A stretch of DNA of 64,000 nucleotides from Rhodoferax sp. GTDB taxonomy: Bacteria > Pseudomonadota > Gammaproteobacteria > Burkholderiales > Burkholderiaceae_C. The notes beneath the pieces are model-generated. The model had not been told where the DNA came from. It worked only from the letters and a program-made list of their open reading frames with translations, and did not search any database. Of the stretch, positions 24,080 through 34,021 are shown piece by piece; position 1 is the stretch's first letter; every line of letters starts with the position of its first letter. The stretch lies in assembly GCA_031291295.1 (NCBI GenBank), contig JARLJI010000102.1, positions 88,591 to 152,590 of the forward strand, written 5' to 3'. A program made the translations under genes and the position numbers.

Positions 24080-24807
24080 CAAGCTTCTCCTGTGAACAGC
24101 GCCAGGGCCTGCGCGCTCAAGCCGTCGAGCGACTGCGAACCCTGCGGCGAAAACCACTGAACCGACCAGTTCAGCGCGCCAAAGATGAACAGCCGCGCGG
24201 TACGTGGATCGGCCTTGAGGGCGCCGGCCTCGTGCAGCGCCCGCAGCGTGGGCATCCACTGCGCCTCGTAGGCGCCCGTCAGTTGGGAGATGCCCTCGCG
24301 CTGCGCGTCGTTGAGCGAGCGCCATTCGTAGAGCATCACGGGGATGAAGTCACTGCCGGGGCCCAGCAGCACCTCGAAGTGGTTGCGAATCAGCGCGCGC
24401 AGCCGCTCGCGCGGCGCAGCATCGGCCGGTACGCGATCCAGCGCCGCCTGCTGGCTCTGGGCGGCCTGCGCCATGCCCTCCTGCATCACCACATACAAGA
24501 GCGCGTTCTTGCTCTCGAAATGATAGAACGGCGAGCCGCCGCGCATGCCGGCCGCGGCCGCGATGTCGCGCGTGCTGGCGGCCGCGAAGCCCTTGGTGCG
24601 GAACAGCCGCGCCGCGCCCTCGATGACCAGGCGGCGGCGGTTGCCCTCGTCCAGTTCGGAGTCGAGCTTGCGCGGCCGGCCCCGGGGCCGGCCGGGCAGG
24701 CTCGCCGTGGAACGACGCCCACGCAGGGTTGGCCCGGACGAAGGGGAAATGCCGGGAGCCGTCGCGCCGGCATCGACGGTTGCTGAAGCGTGCGGGATTT
24801 TTGACAT
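24079..24807 (-). CDS. atuR: TetR-family transcriptional regulator (AtuR-like)
   Basis: 242 residues. A Pro/Gly/Arg-rich N-terminal arm (~1-50, RRSTASLPGRPRGRPRK) precedes the TetR helix-turn-helix (~58-105, LFRTKGFAAASTRDIAAAAG, then GSPFYHFESKNALLYVV). The C-terminal ligand-binding domain is variable, as usual. It is first in the catabolic operon and should repress it until an acyl-CoA inducer binds, as AtuR does in Pseudomonas. An inverted repeat 23-58 bases upstream of its ATG (24830-24865) is the likely operator. No strong ribosome site is seen before the ATG at 24807. Confidence 0.87.
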   Translation of the reverse strand: MSKIPHASATVDAGATAPGISPSSGPTLRGRRSTASLPGRPRGRPRKLDSELDEGNRRRLVIEGAARLFRTKGFAAASTRDIAAAAGMRGGSPFYHFESKNALLYVVMQEGMAQAAQSQQAALDRVPADAAPRERLRALIRNHFEVLLGPGSDFIPVMLYEWRSLNDAQREGISQLTGAYEAQWMPTLRALHEAGALKADPRTARLFIFGALNWSVQWFSPQGSQSLDGLSAQALALFTGEA

Positions 24808-24829
24808 GCCCGCAAAGATAGCAGAGATG

Positions 24830-24865
24830 TTTATTTATAGCAAGCGGTTGCTTTGTATAAATAAA
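24830..24865. promoter_or_regulatory. Palindromic operator candidate for the TetR-family regulator
   Basis: Perfect 10-base arms TTTATTTATA and TATAAATAAA flank a 16-base centre that itself contains GCAA-GCGG-TTGC. The AT-rich arms contrast with the surrounding GC-rich DNA and also resemble promoter elements. The position, just upstream of tetR, fits autorepression of the whole operon. Confidence 0.65.
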
Positions 24866-24931
24866 AGCACTGCCGAAACACCCCGGCCCGCGGCTACGGC
24901 CAACAGGGGGCCTGGCAACAAACCAGGCGGG

Positions 24932-25756
24932 TCAGGCCGACCAGTTCACCAGGCCGCTCCACGCCGTGGCCAGCACCACCAGGCCGAACGCGATGCGGTA
25001 CCAGGCAAAGCCGACGAAGGTGTGCGTGGCGATGTAGCGCATGAGCCAGTGGATGCACAGCCAGGCGGCGATGAACGAGACCACCAGGCCCACCGCGAAC
25101 AGGGGAATGTCCGCCACCGACAGCAGCGCGCGCTCCTTGTACAGGCTGTACACGCCGGCGCCGATCAGCGTGGGAATCGCCAGGTAGAACGAGAACTCGG
25201 TGGCTGCCTTGCGCGACAGGCCCAAGAGCATGCCGCCGATGATGGTGGCGCCGCTGCGGCTGGTGCCGGGAATCATGCCCAGGCACTGCACGAAACCGAC
25301 CTTGAGGGCGTCCAGCGCGCTCATGTCGTCGACGCTCTGGATGCGCGGCACCGGCTTGGCGATCTTCTCCACCCACAGGATGATCAGCGCGCCGACGATG
25401 AAGGCGCCCGCCACCACGCCGGGGTTGAACAAATGGGCCTTGATGGTCTTGTAAACGAGCAGACCGATGATGGCGGCCGGCAGGAAGCCGATCAGCACGT
25501 TCAGCGCAAAGCGCTGCGCCTGGCGCTGGCTGGGCAGGCCCACCAGGGTTTCCCGGATCTTTTGCCAGTAGTAAATGATCACCGCAAAGATGGCCCCGGT
25601 CTGGATCGCGATGTCGAACACCTTGGCCTTGTCGTCGTCGAAGCCCAGCAGGGCGCCCGTGAGGATCAGGTGACCGGTTGACGACACCGGCAAGAACTCG
25701 GTCAGACCCTCGACCACGCCCATGACGGCGGCCTTCATCAGCAAAACAATATCCAC
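24932..25756 (-). CDS. uppP: Undecaprenyl-diphosphatase UppP (BacA)
   Basis: 274 residues, multi-spanning inner-membrane enzyme that dephosphorylates undecaprenyl diphosphate to recycle the peptidoglycan lipid carrier; overexpression gives bacitracin resistance. Motifs: [17 protein letters not shown] near the start and [20 protein letters not shown] later, which form the active site. I choose the GTG at 25756 ([13 protein letters not shown]), because relatives begin MDIVLL and GGGAG lies upstream; an ATG four codons earlier is an alternative. It is on the same strand as the terpene operon but upstream of it, and is divergent from the next gene. Confidence 0.95.
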   Translation of the reverse strand: MDIVLLMKAAVMGVVEGLTEFLPVSSTGHLILTGALLGFDDDKAKVFDIAIQTGAIFAVIIYYWQKIRETLVGLPSQRQAQRFALNVLIGFLPAAIIGLLVYKTIKAHLFNPGVVAGAFIVGALIILWVEKIAKPVPRIQSVDDMSALDALKVGFVQCLGMIPGTSRSGATIIGGMLLGLSRKAATEFSFYLAIPTLIGAGVYSLYKERALLSVADIPLFAVGLVVSFIAAWLCIHWLMRYIATHTFVGFAWYRIAFGLVVLATAWSGLVNWSA

Positions 25757-25990
25757 GCACGCTCCCATCCAAAGAGCCGCGATTATCGCCGCGCCGCCGG
25801 ACCCACCGGCGCCCCACCGGCGCGTGCGGCACGCTTTTCACGCCGGAGCGCTGCATTTCGCGCCGCCTGCGCTGCAGTTCGTCGCAAACCGGTGGTGCGC
25901 CAGCTTGCGCCGCGGCACAGTTCACCCCACGGACTGATCACGCCACTGAAGACACTTTTTCAACTCGCCACCCTCTTGAAGGAGATCACC

Positions 25991-26518
25991 ATGCTTTACC
26001 AAATCATCATCCACACCCCGGCCTGGGTCTGGGGCCTGCTGCTGGCGCTCGTCTGGCTCGGCGCCAATCAACTGTTCACGCGCACCGTGCCGCTGCGTCG
26101 CGCCACCCTGCTGCCGCTGGCCATGGTCGCCCTGTCGCTGTATGGCGCGATCTCGGCGTTCGGCGCCGCGCCGCAAATCGTGCTCGCCTGGCTGGTGGCC
26201 GGCGCATTGGCCGGGTGGCTGGTGCTGCAGCGACCGCTGCCGGCCCGCACGCGCTTCGATGCCGCCACCCGCCGCTTCAGCCTGCCCGGCAGCTGGGTGC
26301 CGCTGGCGCTCATGATGGGCATCTTCCTGACCAAATACTTCGTCGGTGTGACCCTGGCCATGCAGCGGGCGCTGGCGCACGACGCCGGCTTCACCTTGGC
26401 CTTTGGTACGCTGTATGGCGCCTTCAGCGGCGTGTTTGCCGCCCGCGGCGCCCGGCTGTGGCGCCTGGCGCTGCAGCACGAGCGCACCACGCTGTCCGGC
26501 ACCACCCTGAACGCTTGA
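25991..26518 (+). CDS. DUF6622-type small integral membrane protein
   Basis: 175 residues with about five hydrophobic spans. It begins MLYQIIIHTPAWVWGLLLAL and ends with a hydrophilic tail (RLALQHERTTLSG). The family (DUF6622-like) is of unknown function. The ATG at 25991 is preceded by AAGGAGATCACC, an excellent ribosome site, so the longer open frame upstream is not used. It is followed after 11 bases by an exported hydrolase gene on the same strand, suggesting a two-gene unit. Confidence 0.7.
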   Translation: MLYQIIIHTPAWVWGLLLALVWLGANQLFTRTVPLRRATLLPLAMVALSLYGAISAFGAAPQIVLAWLVAGALAGWLVLQRPLPARTRFDAATRRFSLPGSWVPLALMMGIFLTKYFVGVTLAMQRALAHDAGFTLAFGTLYGAFSGVFAARGARLWRLALQHERTTLSGTTLNA

Positions 26519-26529
26519 GAGGAAGCACC

Positions 26530-27642
26530 ATGAATGCCTTGACATTGCTGCGAGACCCGGGCCACCCATGGTGGAACCGGCACGTGATACCTCTGCTGCG
26601 GCGCGCCGTGTCACTTGGACCGGTCGTGCGCTACCTGCTCATCTGCGCCCTGGCGCTGCTGGCGGCGGCGGCCCAGGCCAGCGTCGGGTGGACGCAAATC
26701 GCGGGCTCGGGCAGCGACGGCCCGGTCACCGTGTTCTACCCGTCCAGCAGCGCGGCCGTGCCGGTCAAGCAGGGCCCGTACACACTCGACGCCGCCGCGC
26801 AAGGCCAGCCGGTGCGCGGCAATGGCCGGCTGATCGTGATGTCGCACGGCTCGGGCGGCTCGCCCATCGTGCACAGCGACCTGGCGCGGCGCTTCGTCGA
26901 GGCCGGCTTCGTAGTCGCGCTGCCCGAGCACCGGGGCGACAACTGGCACGACATGTCCATGGTCGGCCCGAAGAGCTGGAAGCTGCGGCCGGTCGAGGTC
27001 TCGCACGCCATCGACGCGGTGCTGCACGATACGCGCTTTGCACCGCTGGTGGCGGGGGACCGCGTGGGCATGTACGGCATGTCGGCCGGCGGGCACACGG
27101 CGCTCGTCATGGCGGGCGGACGCTGGTCGCCTTCGCTGCTGCTCAAGCACTGCGAGTCGGACCTGGCACAGGACTTCCAGAGCTGCGTGGGCCTGTCCAC
27201 CGAGTTGCGCGGCAACCTGTTCGACGGCATCAAGAAAACCGTGGCCCTGGCCGTGATCCGCCACAAGCTGGACGACACCGCCTGGTACAGCCACGACGAC
27301 CCGCGCGTCAAGGCCGTGGTGGCCGAGGTGCCATTCGCGGCGGACTTCGACATGCAATCACTGGCCGCGCCGCGCGTGCCGCTGGGCCTGGTGCGCGCCG
27401 GCCAGGACCATTGGCTGGTGCCGCGCTTTCACATCGACGCGGTGCGGGCGGCCTGTGCCACTTGCGAAGGGGTGGCCGACGTGCCGAACGCGGGCCACGG
27501 CTCGCTCCTGTCTCCCCAGCCGGTGGGTTTGACGGGCCTGGCGGCCGAACTGCTGGGCGACCCGCCAGGCTTTGACCGCCGCCAGGTACCCGTAGCGCAC
27601 GCACAGATCGTGCAGTTCTTTCGCCAACACCTGCTGCCTTAA
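26530..27642 (+). CDS. Exported alpha/beta hydrolase (dienelactone hydrolase/PAF-acetylhydrolase-like)
   Basis: 370 residues. A hydrophobic segment at ~35-50 (VVRYLLICALALLAAAAQAS) acts as signal sequence or anchor. The core has VMSHGSGGSP (oxyanion), the nucleophile elbow GMSAGG and a late NAGHGSLLSP with the catalytic His; ELPEHRGDNWHD follows family members annotated as dienelactone hydrolase-like. The substrate is unknown; periplasmic esterase action is likely. The ATG at 26530 follows GAGGAAGCACC. Probably co-transcribed with the DUF6622-like gene. Confidence 0.8.
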   Translation: MNALTLLRDPGHPWWNRHVIPLLRRAVSLGPVVRYLLICALALLAAAAQASVGWTQIAGSGSDGPVTVFYPSSSAAVPVKQGPYTLDAAAQGQPVRGNGRLIVMSHGSGGSPIVHSDLARRFVEAGFVVALPEHRGDNWHDMSMVGPKSWKLRPVEVSHAIDAVLHDTRFAPLVAGDRVGMYGMSAGGHTALVMAGGRWSPSLLLKHCESDLAQDFQSCVGLSTELRGNLFDGIKKTVALAVIRHKLDDTAWYSHDDPRVKAVVAEVPFAADFDMQSLAAPRVPLGLVRAGQDHWLVPRFHIDAVRAACATCEGVADVPNAGHGSLLSPQPVGLTGLAAELLGDPPGFDRRQVPVAHAQIVQFFRQHLLP

Positions 27643-27656
27643 AGGGCGGCCCTAGA

Positions 27657-27983
27657 ATGAGTTTTCCTGCCATGAACACATCCGCCAACACCCCCCTGAC
27701 CCCCGACGAGATCGAGCGGCTTGCCATCCGGCGCGCCAAGGCCAAGCTCGGCTGGTACATGCACGCGGCCGTGTATCTGATCGTGAATACGTTTTTGTTC
27801 GTAATGTCCACTTACGGCTTGCGCGAGCGGCACTGGGCCATCTACCCGGCACTGGGCTGGGGCGTGGGTTTGGCGCTGCACTGGGTCTCGGTGTTTTTGC
27901 TCGGCAACGGCAGCGGCTTGCGCGAGAGCATGGTGCAAAGAGAGCGCGAGCGCCTGCAACGTCGCCAGCAGGGCGGACGCTGA
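27657..27983 (+). CDS. 2TM domain protein
   Basis: 108 residues with the 2TM-domain pattern: an amphipathic RRAKAKLGWYMHAAVYLIVNTFLF first helix and a second span (GWGVGLALHWVSVFL), followed by a basic tail (RESMVQRERERLQRRQQ). Such domains commonly sit next to, or fused to, LytS-type histidine kinases, and the kinase gene follows 9 bases downstream. It may sense or transmit a membrane signal. Start at 27657, with an in-frame ATG at 27672 as an alternative. Confidence 0.75.
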   Translation: MSFPAMNTSANTPLTPDEIERLAIRRAKAKLGWYMHAAVYLIVNTFLFVMSTYGLRERHWAIYPALGWGVGLALHWVSVFLLGNGSGLRESMVQRERERLQRRQQGGR

Positions 27984-27992
27984 GGCGGCCTC

Positions 27993-29087
27993 ATGCAAAG
28001 CACCCCGAGGACGCTCGTGGCGGGCAGGATCGACAGCATTGCACTGCTGCGCCACTATCTGCAGACGCTGGCCTTTTGCCTGGCGATTTCAGCCTTCCAG
28101 TATTTCGCCTCGCCCGACAAGCCGTACCAAGTGCCGCTGGTGTACTCGCTATGCATCGGCTCGGCCACCTGGGCCATCATCGATCTCGGTCGCCTGGCGT
28201 TCCCTCGCGACCCCGAAACCGGCTGGCCGCGCGGCGTGGCCGCGCTGCTACTGGCGTTGACGGGCATCGCGGGCGGCTTCTTCATCGGAACTTTCGCGGC
28301 TGACAGCTGGTTCGGCTGGTCGTCGTGGCAGCAAAGCCCGGCGCAGATGCGCGTCTCGCTGCTAGTCGCGGTACTGGCTGGTGTGGCCATCTGCTACTAC
28401 TTCTACGCCCAAGGCAAGAGCCACTATCTGCAGGACCAGATGCAGCGGGCCCAGCGCCAAGCCACCGAGGCCCGGCTCAAGCTGCTGGAAACCCAGCTCG
28501 AGCCGCACATGCTGTTCAACACGCTGGCCAATTTGCGCGTGCTGATCAAGAGCGACCCGGCCCGGGCCCAGCAGATGCTCGACCACCTGATCGCCTACCT
28601 GCGCGCCACGCTGGGGGCCTCGCGCGCGAGCGAACACGCGCTGCAGACCGAGTTCGAGCGCCTGCGCGACTACCTGGCGCTGATGGCCGTGCGCATGGGC
28701 GCGCGCCTGCAGTACACGCTGGACCTGCCGCCCGAACTCTCAAACCACCCGGTGCCCACGCTGCTGCTGCAGCCGCTGGTGGAAAACAGCATCCGGCACG
28801 GGCTGGAGCCCAAGGTGGAGGGCGGCAGCATCGAGGTGAGTGCGCGCCGCGAGGGCGACTGGCTGACGCTGGAAGTGAGCGACACCGGCGTCGGCGTCAA
28901 GGCCGGGATCGACGGCACGCCGGCCGGCGGCTTTGGCGTGGCCCAGGTGCGCGAGCGCCTGGCCACCGCCTACGGCAACCAATGCACTCTTGAATTCATA
29001 GCACCCAGTGAAGGCGGGACAAGGGCTACACTCCGGTTTCCCTACAAAGACCCGGCCACAGCCACAGTCCGCTCCGGCGCGCCATGA
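27993..29087 (+). CDS. LytS/YehU-type sensor histidine kinase
   Basis: 364 residues. Four N-terminal membrane helices (~18-140), then a coiled segment (~143-168) and the His_kinase domain with LEPHMLFNTLANL (phospho-acceptor His172), followed by an HATPase domain (LLLQPLVENSIRHGLEP as N box, DTGVGVKAG as G1, GGFGVAQVRERL as G2). It should phosphorylate the LytTR regulator encoded at 30113. The two partners are separated by a fatty-acid hydroxylase gene. The last ~30 codons are followed within 46 bases by that gene. Confidence 0.9.
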   Translation: MQSTPRTLVAGRIDSIALLRHYLQTLAFCLAISAFQYFASPDKPYQVPLVYSLCIGSATWAIIDLGRLAFPRDPETGWPRGVAALLLALTGIAGGFFIGTFAADSWFGWSSWQQSPAQMRVSLLVAVLAGVAICYYFYAQGKSHYLQDQMQRAQRQATEARLKLLETQLEPHMLFNTLANLRVLIKSDPARAQQMLDHLIAYLRATLGASRASEHALQTEFERLRDYLALMAVRMGARLQYTLDLPPELSNHPVPTLLLQPLVENSIRHGLEPKVEGGSIEVSARREGDWLTLEVSDTGVGVKAGIDGTPAGGFGVAQVRERLATAYGNQCTLEFIAPSEGGTRATLRFPYKDPATATVRSGAP

Positions 29088-29133
29088 ACCCCGCCGCCCC
29101 GATTGCCGAAATTTTCGTGAAGAATCCGTTGTC

Positions 29134-30093
29134 ATGAATGTGCTCATCCTGATCCTGAAAATCGCCGTGCTCGTGGTGCTGACCGCCTCGCTCGCCGAGG
29201 CGCTGGTGCTGTCGTGGCGCCATGCGCACCGGGGCGGTGCGGCCTACGACTGGAAGGCGGCCGGCATCTCGGTGGTCGACTTCCTGGTGCGCGAATACCC
29301 GCTGCGCTGGCTGCTGCCCGTCAGCGTCTTCTACCTCGGCGCCATGGACTGGTTCTGGCAGCACCGGCTGTTCACGCTGCCGATGGACGACTGGCGCGGC
29401 TGGACCGCGTGCTTCGTCGGGCAGGAGTTCTGCTACTACTGGTACCACCGCGCGGCGCACCGGGTGCGCTGGTTCTGGTGCACGCACTCCATCCACCATT
29501 CACCGAACCAGCTCAATTTGTCGGCGGCCTACCGCTTCGGCTGGACCGGCCAGCTCACCGGCACGCTGCTGTTCTTCACGCTGGCGCCGCTGCTGGGCAT
29601 GCCACCACGCGTGATCCTGCTGATGCTCACGCTCAACCTGCTGTACCAGTTCTGGATCCACGCGACCTGGATTCCGCGGCTCGGCCCGCTGGAGTGGGTG
29701 CTGAACACGCCCTCGGCGCACCGCGTGCACCACGCGTCGAATCTCGAGTACCTCGACGGCAACTACGGCGGCGTGCTGATCGTGTTCGACCGGCTGTTCG
29801 GCACCTACATTCGCGAGCGCGCCGAAGTGCCCTGCCGCTACGGGCTGGTCACCCCGGTGGTCGGCCACAACCTGCTCCACATCGAATTCGCGCAATGGCG
29901 CGCACTGTGGCGCGATCTGCGCGCGGCTCGCTCGCTGCGCGCCGTCTGGGGCCATCTGTTCAAGCCGCCGGGCTGGCGCGCCGAAGGGCCGGGCGAGACC
30001 ACCGAGGAATTGCGCGCGCGCGCGGCCATCACATCGCCGACCGCAGGGGCCGGCCACGCCGCTGGATTGCCGCAGCAGACACCCATGGCCTGA
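29134..30093 (+). CDS. Sterol desaturase / fatty-acid hydroxylase family membrane protein
   Basis: 319 residues with about four spans and the eight-histidine diiron pattern: WYHRAAH, HSIHHS and the later HRVHHASN. Such enzymes hydroxylate or desaturate lipids in the membrane using O2. The start ATG at 29134 (MNVLILILKIAVL) is a hydrophobic N-terminus; the frame upstream is not family-like. It lies between a histidine kinase gene and its response regulator gene, with short gaps (46 and 19 bases), so it is probably part of the same transcript and may be a target of, or input to, this signalling pathway. Confidence 0.87.
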   Translation: MNVLILILKIAVLVVLTASLAEALVLSWRHAHRGGAAYDWKAAGISVVDFLVREYPLRWLLPVSVFYLGAMDWFWQHRLFTLPMDDWRGWTACFVGQEFCYYWYHRAAHRVRWFWCTHSIHHSPNQLNLSAAYRFGWTGQLTGTLLFFTLAPLLGMPPRVILLMLTLNLLYQFWIHATWIPRLGPLEWVLNTPSAHRVHHASNLEYLDGNYGGVLIVFDRLFGTYIRERAEVPCRYGLVTPVVGHNLLHIEFAQWRALWRDLRAARSLRAVWGHLFKPPGWRAEGPGETTEELRARAAITSPTAGAGHAAGLPQQTPMA

Positions 30094-30112
30094 CGCCCCG
30101 GGTCGCGTCCAG

Positions 30113-30949
30113 ATGCATCCGATGAACCCCACCGCCCTGATTGCCGAAGACGAGCCGCTGCTGGCCCAGGCGCTGCAGGCCGAGCTGGCGCGCGTGTGGC
30201 CCGAGCTGCGTGTGCTGTCCAGCGTGGGCGACGGCGCCTCCGCCGTGCAACAGGCCTTGCAACTGCGGCCCGATGTGCTGTTTTTCGACGTGCGCATGCC
30301 GGGCCAGAGCGGCCTGGAAGCCGCCACAGAGCTGGCCGACGAATGGCCCGCGTCCGCGCCCTTCCCCGCCCTGGTGTTTGTGACGGCCTACGACCAGTAC
30401 GCGGTGCAGGCGTTCGAGGCGCAGGCGATCGACTACCTGCTCAAGCCGGTGCAGACCGCGCGCCTGCAAAAAACAGTGTCAAAAGTGCAGCAGGCCCTTG
30501 CCCAGCGTGCACAACCAGCTATCAATCTGGAAGCAAACCTGGCCACCACGCTGAGCCAGTTGCGCCACTTGATGGACGCGACCGGCACGCCGCCGCCCGC
30601 CGCCAGCGCCGGCCCGCTCAAGGTGATCCAGGCCAGCGTGGGCAGCCAGATCCGCCTGGTGCCGATCGACGAGGTGATGTACTTCGAGGCGGCCGACAAA
30701 TACGTGCGCGTGCTCACATCCGGCCCCGACGGCGGCCACGAGTACCTGATCCGCACCCCCCTCAAGGAACTGCTGCCCCAGCTCGACGCCCGCACCTTCT
30801 GGCAGGTGCACCGCGGCACCGTGGTGCGCGCCGACGCCATCGACAGCGTGACGCGCGACGAGGCCGGCAAGCTGCACCTGACGCTGCGCGGGCGTGCCGA
30901 CCAGCTGCCCGTGAGCCGGCTCTATGCCCATTTGTTCAAGGCGATGTAA
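30113..30949 (+). CDS. LytTR-family response regulator
   Basis: 278 residues. Receiver domain (~8-120) with acidic pocket EDE (~12-14), phospho-acceptor Asp59 in FFDVRMPG, and VTAYDQYAV plus LLKPV. The C-terminal LytTR DNA-binding domain (~170-275) has VMYFEAADKYVRV, LIRTPLKELLPQLD and FWQVHRGTVVRADAI. It probably partners the LytS-type kinase at 27993. The linker (~118-140) is longer than usual, low in complexity (LQKTVSKVQQALAQRAQPAI) and coincides with a family A repeat. An ATG three codons later is an alternative start. Confidence 0.92.
   Translation: MHPMNPTALIAEDEPLLAQALQAELARVWPELRVLSSVGDGASAVQQALQLRPDVLFFDVRMPGQSGLEAATELADEWPASAPFPALVFVTAYDQYAVQAFEAQAIDYLLKPVQTARLQKTVSKVQQALAQRAQPAINLEANLATTLSQLRHLMDATGTPPPAASAGPLKVIQASVGSQIRLVPIDEVMYFEAADKYVRVLTSGPDGGHEYLIRTPLKELLPQLDARTFWQVHRGTVVRADAIDSVTRDEAGKLHLTLRGRADQLPVSRLYAHLFKAM
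30466..30530 (-). repeat. Family A repeat in frame in the response-regulator linker
   Basis: The minus strand reads TTGATAGCT, TTGTGCA, CAAGGGCC and GCACTTTTGACACTG, matching in order the intergenic copy at 54044-54099 (TTTGATAGCT, CTGTGCA, TAAGGGCC, GCACTTTTTACTG). It encodes part of the linker between the receiver and DNA-binding domains. Confidence 0.65.
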
Positions 30950-30951
30950 GC

Positions 30952-31620
30952 ATGCCCCTGCCGCCCCCCGACGACCTTGCCGCGCCCGCCCATGCCGCGG
31001 CCATTCTCGACTTCTGGTTTGCCGACGGCCTGACGCTGGGCTGGCCCAGCCGCGACCTGAGCGTGCAGTGGTTCGGCGCGGACGCGGCGCTGGACCGGCA
31101 AATCGACCAGCAATTCGGCCCGTGGGTGCGGCTGGCGCTGGCCGGCGGCCTGCAAGGCTGGGAGCAGGACGCGGCGCCCGGCGCCACGCCCGCCAGCACC
31201 CCGGGGGGTACGCGGCTGGCGCTGATCCTCCTGCTCGACCAGTTCAGCCGCAACATGTTCCGCGGCACGGCCCAGGCTTTTGCCGGCGATGCGCGCGCAC
31301 AGCAACTCGTCAGCGAAGCGCTGGCGCAGGGCCTGGACGCGCGCCTGCCGTGGATCGCCCGCGTGTTTTTGTACATGCCGCTGATGCACGCCGAGCACTT
31401 GGCGCTGCAGGAAGAATGCGTGCGCCGCTTCAGCGCGCTGGCGGCCCAGGTGCCCGCCGTGCTGCAGGCCCGCATCGCGAGCCACCTGGACTTTGCGCGC
31501 CAGCACCGCGACATCATCATCCGGTTTGGCCGCTTCCCGCACCGCAACGCGGCGCTGGGGCGCGCCAACACGGCGCAGGAGCAGCAGTTCCTGGAGAAAG
31601 GCCCGCGCTTCGGGCAATAG
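30952..31620 (+). CDS. DUF924 family protein
   Basis: 222 residues of DUF924 (YPL-type, TPR-like helical fold): ILDFWFADG at the start, LILLLDQFSRNMFRGTAQAFAGD in the middle, FLYMPLMHAEHLALQEECV and HRDIIIRFGRFPHRNAALGR near the end. The function of this widespread family is not established. The ATG is 2 bases after the response-regulator stop, so it may be read from the same transcript. A proposed link to that pathway would be guesswork. Confidence 0.88.
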   Translation: MPLPPPDDLAAPAHAAAILDFWFADGLTLGWPSRDLSVQWFGADAALDRQIDQQFGPWVRLALAGGLQGWEQDAAPGATPASTPGGTRLALILLLDQFSRNMFRGTAQAFAGDARAQQLVSEALAQGLDARLPWIARVFLYMPLMHAEHLALQEECVRRFSALAAQVPAVLQARIASHLDFARQHRDIIIRFGRFPHRNAALGRANTAQEQQFLEKGPRFGQ

Positions 31621-31645
31621 ACTGGCCGGCTCAAAGCCTCACAAC

Positions 31646-31678
31646 AAAAAAGCCCGCAGACAAACGTCTGCGGGCTTC
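31646..31678 (-). terminator. Rho-independent terminator
   Basis: AGCCCGCAGA (31651-31660) pairs with TCTGCGGGCT (31667-31676) around a 6-base loop. On the minus strand the hairpin is followed by a run of T, so it ends the secreted-protein gene at 31702; it may also stop reading from the DUF924 side. Confidence 0.85.
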
Positions 31679-31701
31679 AAGGTACCGTCACCAGGTGACC
31701 G

Positions 31702-32043
31702 TCAATAACGATAGTAACCGTGCCCCCGCACATAGTGCCCGTAGTAGCCGGGGCGAACCCAGCCGGCGCGGTAAATCGGGTAAGGTGCGACCATCACTTG
31801 CGGCGCATAGACGACGGGCGCCGGCGCGTAATACGCCTGCGGCTGCACGTAAACGGGGGCTGGCTGGTAATACACGGGCGGGGGCGCCGCATACATCGGC
31901 GCGGGGAACCCGATGGCGATGCCTGGCAGGCCGATGCCCACAGACACAGCGACATGCGCCTGGGCAGCGCTGGTGGCACCGAGTGCGGCCACGGCCAGCA
32001 CGGCCGCTGCAGCGGTGGCGTAAACAGAACGGTTGTTTTTCAT
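31702..32043 (-). CDS. Small exported Pro/Tyr/Val-rich protein
   Basis: 113 residues with a clear signal peptide (MKNNRSVYATAAAAVLAVAA to SAAQA). The mature part is dominated by Pro, Tyr, Ala and Val repeats (YAAPPPVYYQPAPVYVQP and similar) and ends GHYVRGHGYYRY. This is the pattern of small exported Tyr/Pro-rich proteins common in Burkholderiales; no catalytic motif is visible. AAGGAG lies upstream of the ATG. It has its own terminator. Function unknown, perhaps an outer-surface or stress protein. Confidence 0.7.
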   Translation of the reverse strand: MKNNRSVYATAAAAVLAVAALGATSAAQAHVAVSVGIGLPGIAIGFPAPMYAAPPPVYYQPAPVYVQPQAYYAPAPVVYAPQVMVAPYPIYRAGWVRPGYYGHYVRGHGYYRY

Positions 32044-32215
32044 GATGATCTCCTTGAGAAGGCACAGCTGCCCTTGCCTTTATTTAAACGCACCAGCGCC
32101 CATCCCGACTACCGACTGCACAGTGAAGATCATTGCCAGACGTAACAAACACGGCGGATAAGCGCTGTAACAGGCGAAACGGTTACAAATCGACCGGCCC
32201 GCCTAGAATCGGGGC

Positions 32216-34017
<1,802 letters not shown>

Positions 34018-34021
<4 letters not shown>

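Noticed and set aside
28995..29045. A further family A repeat at the end of the histidine kinase gene
   Set aside because: Only ATAGCA and ACAAGGGCTACACT resemble the blocks; too weak to count.
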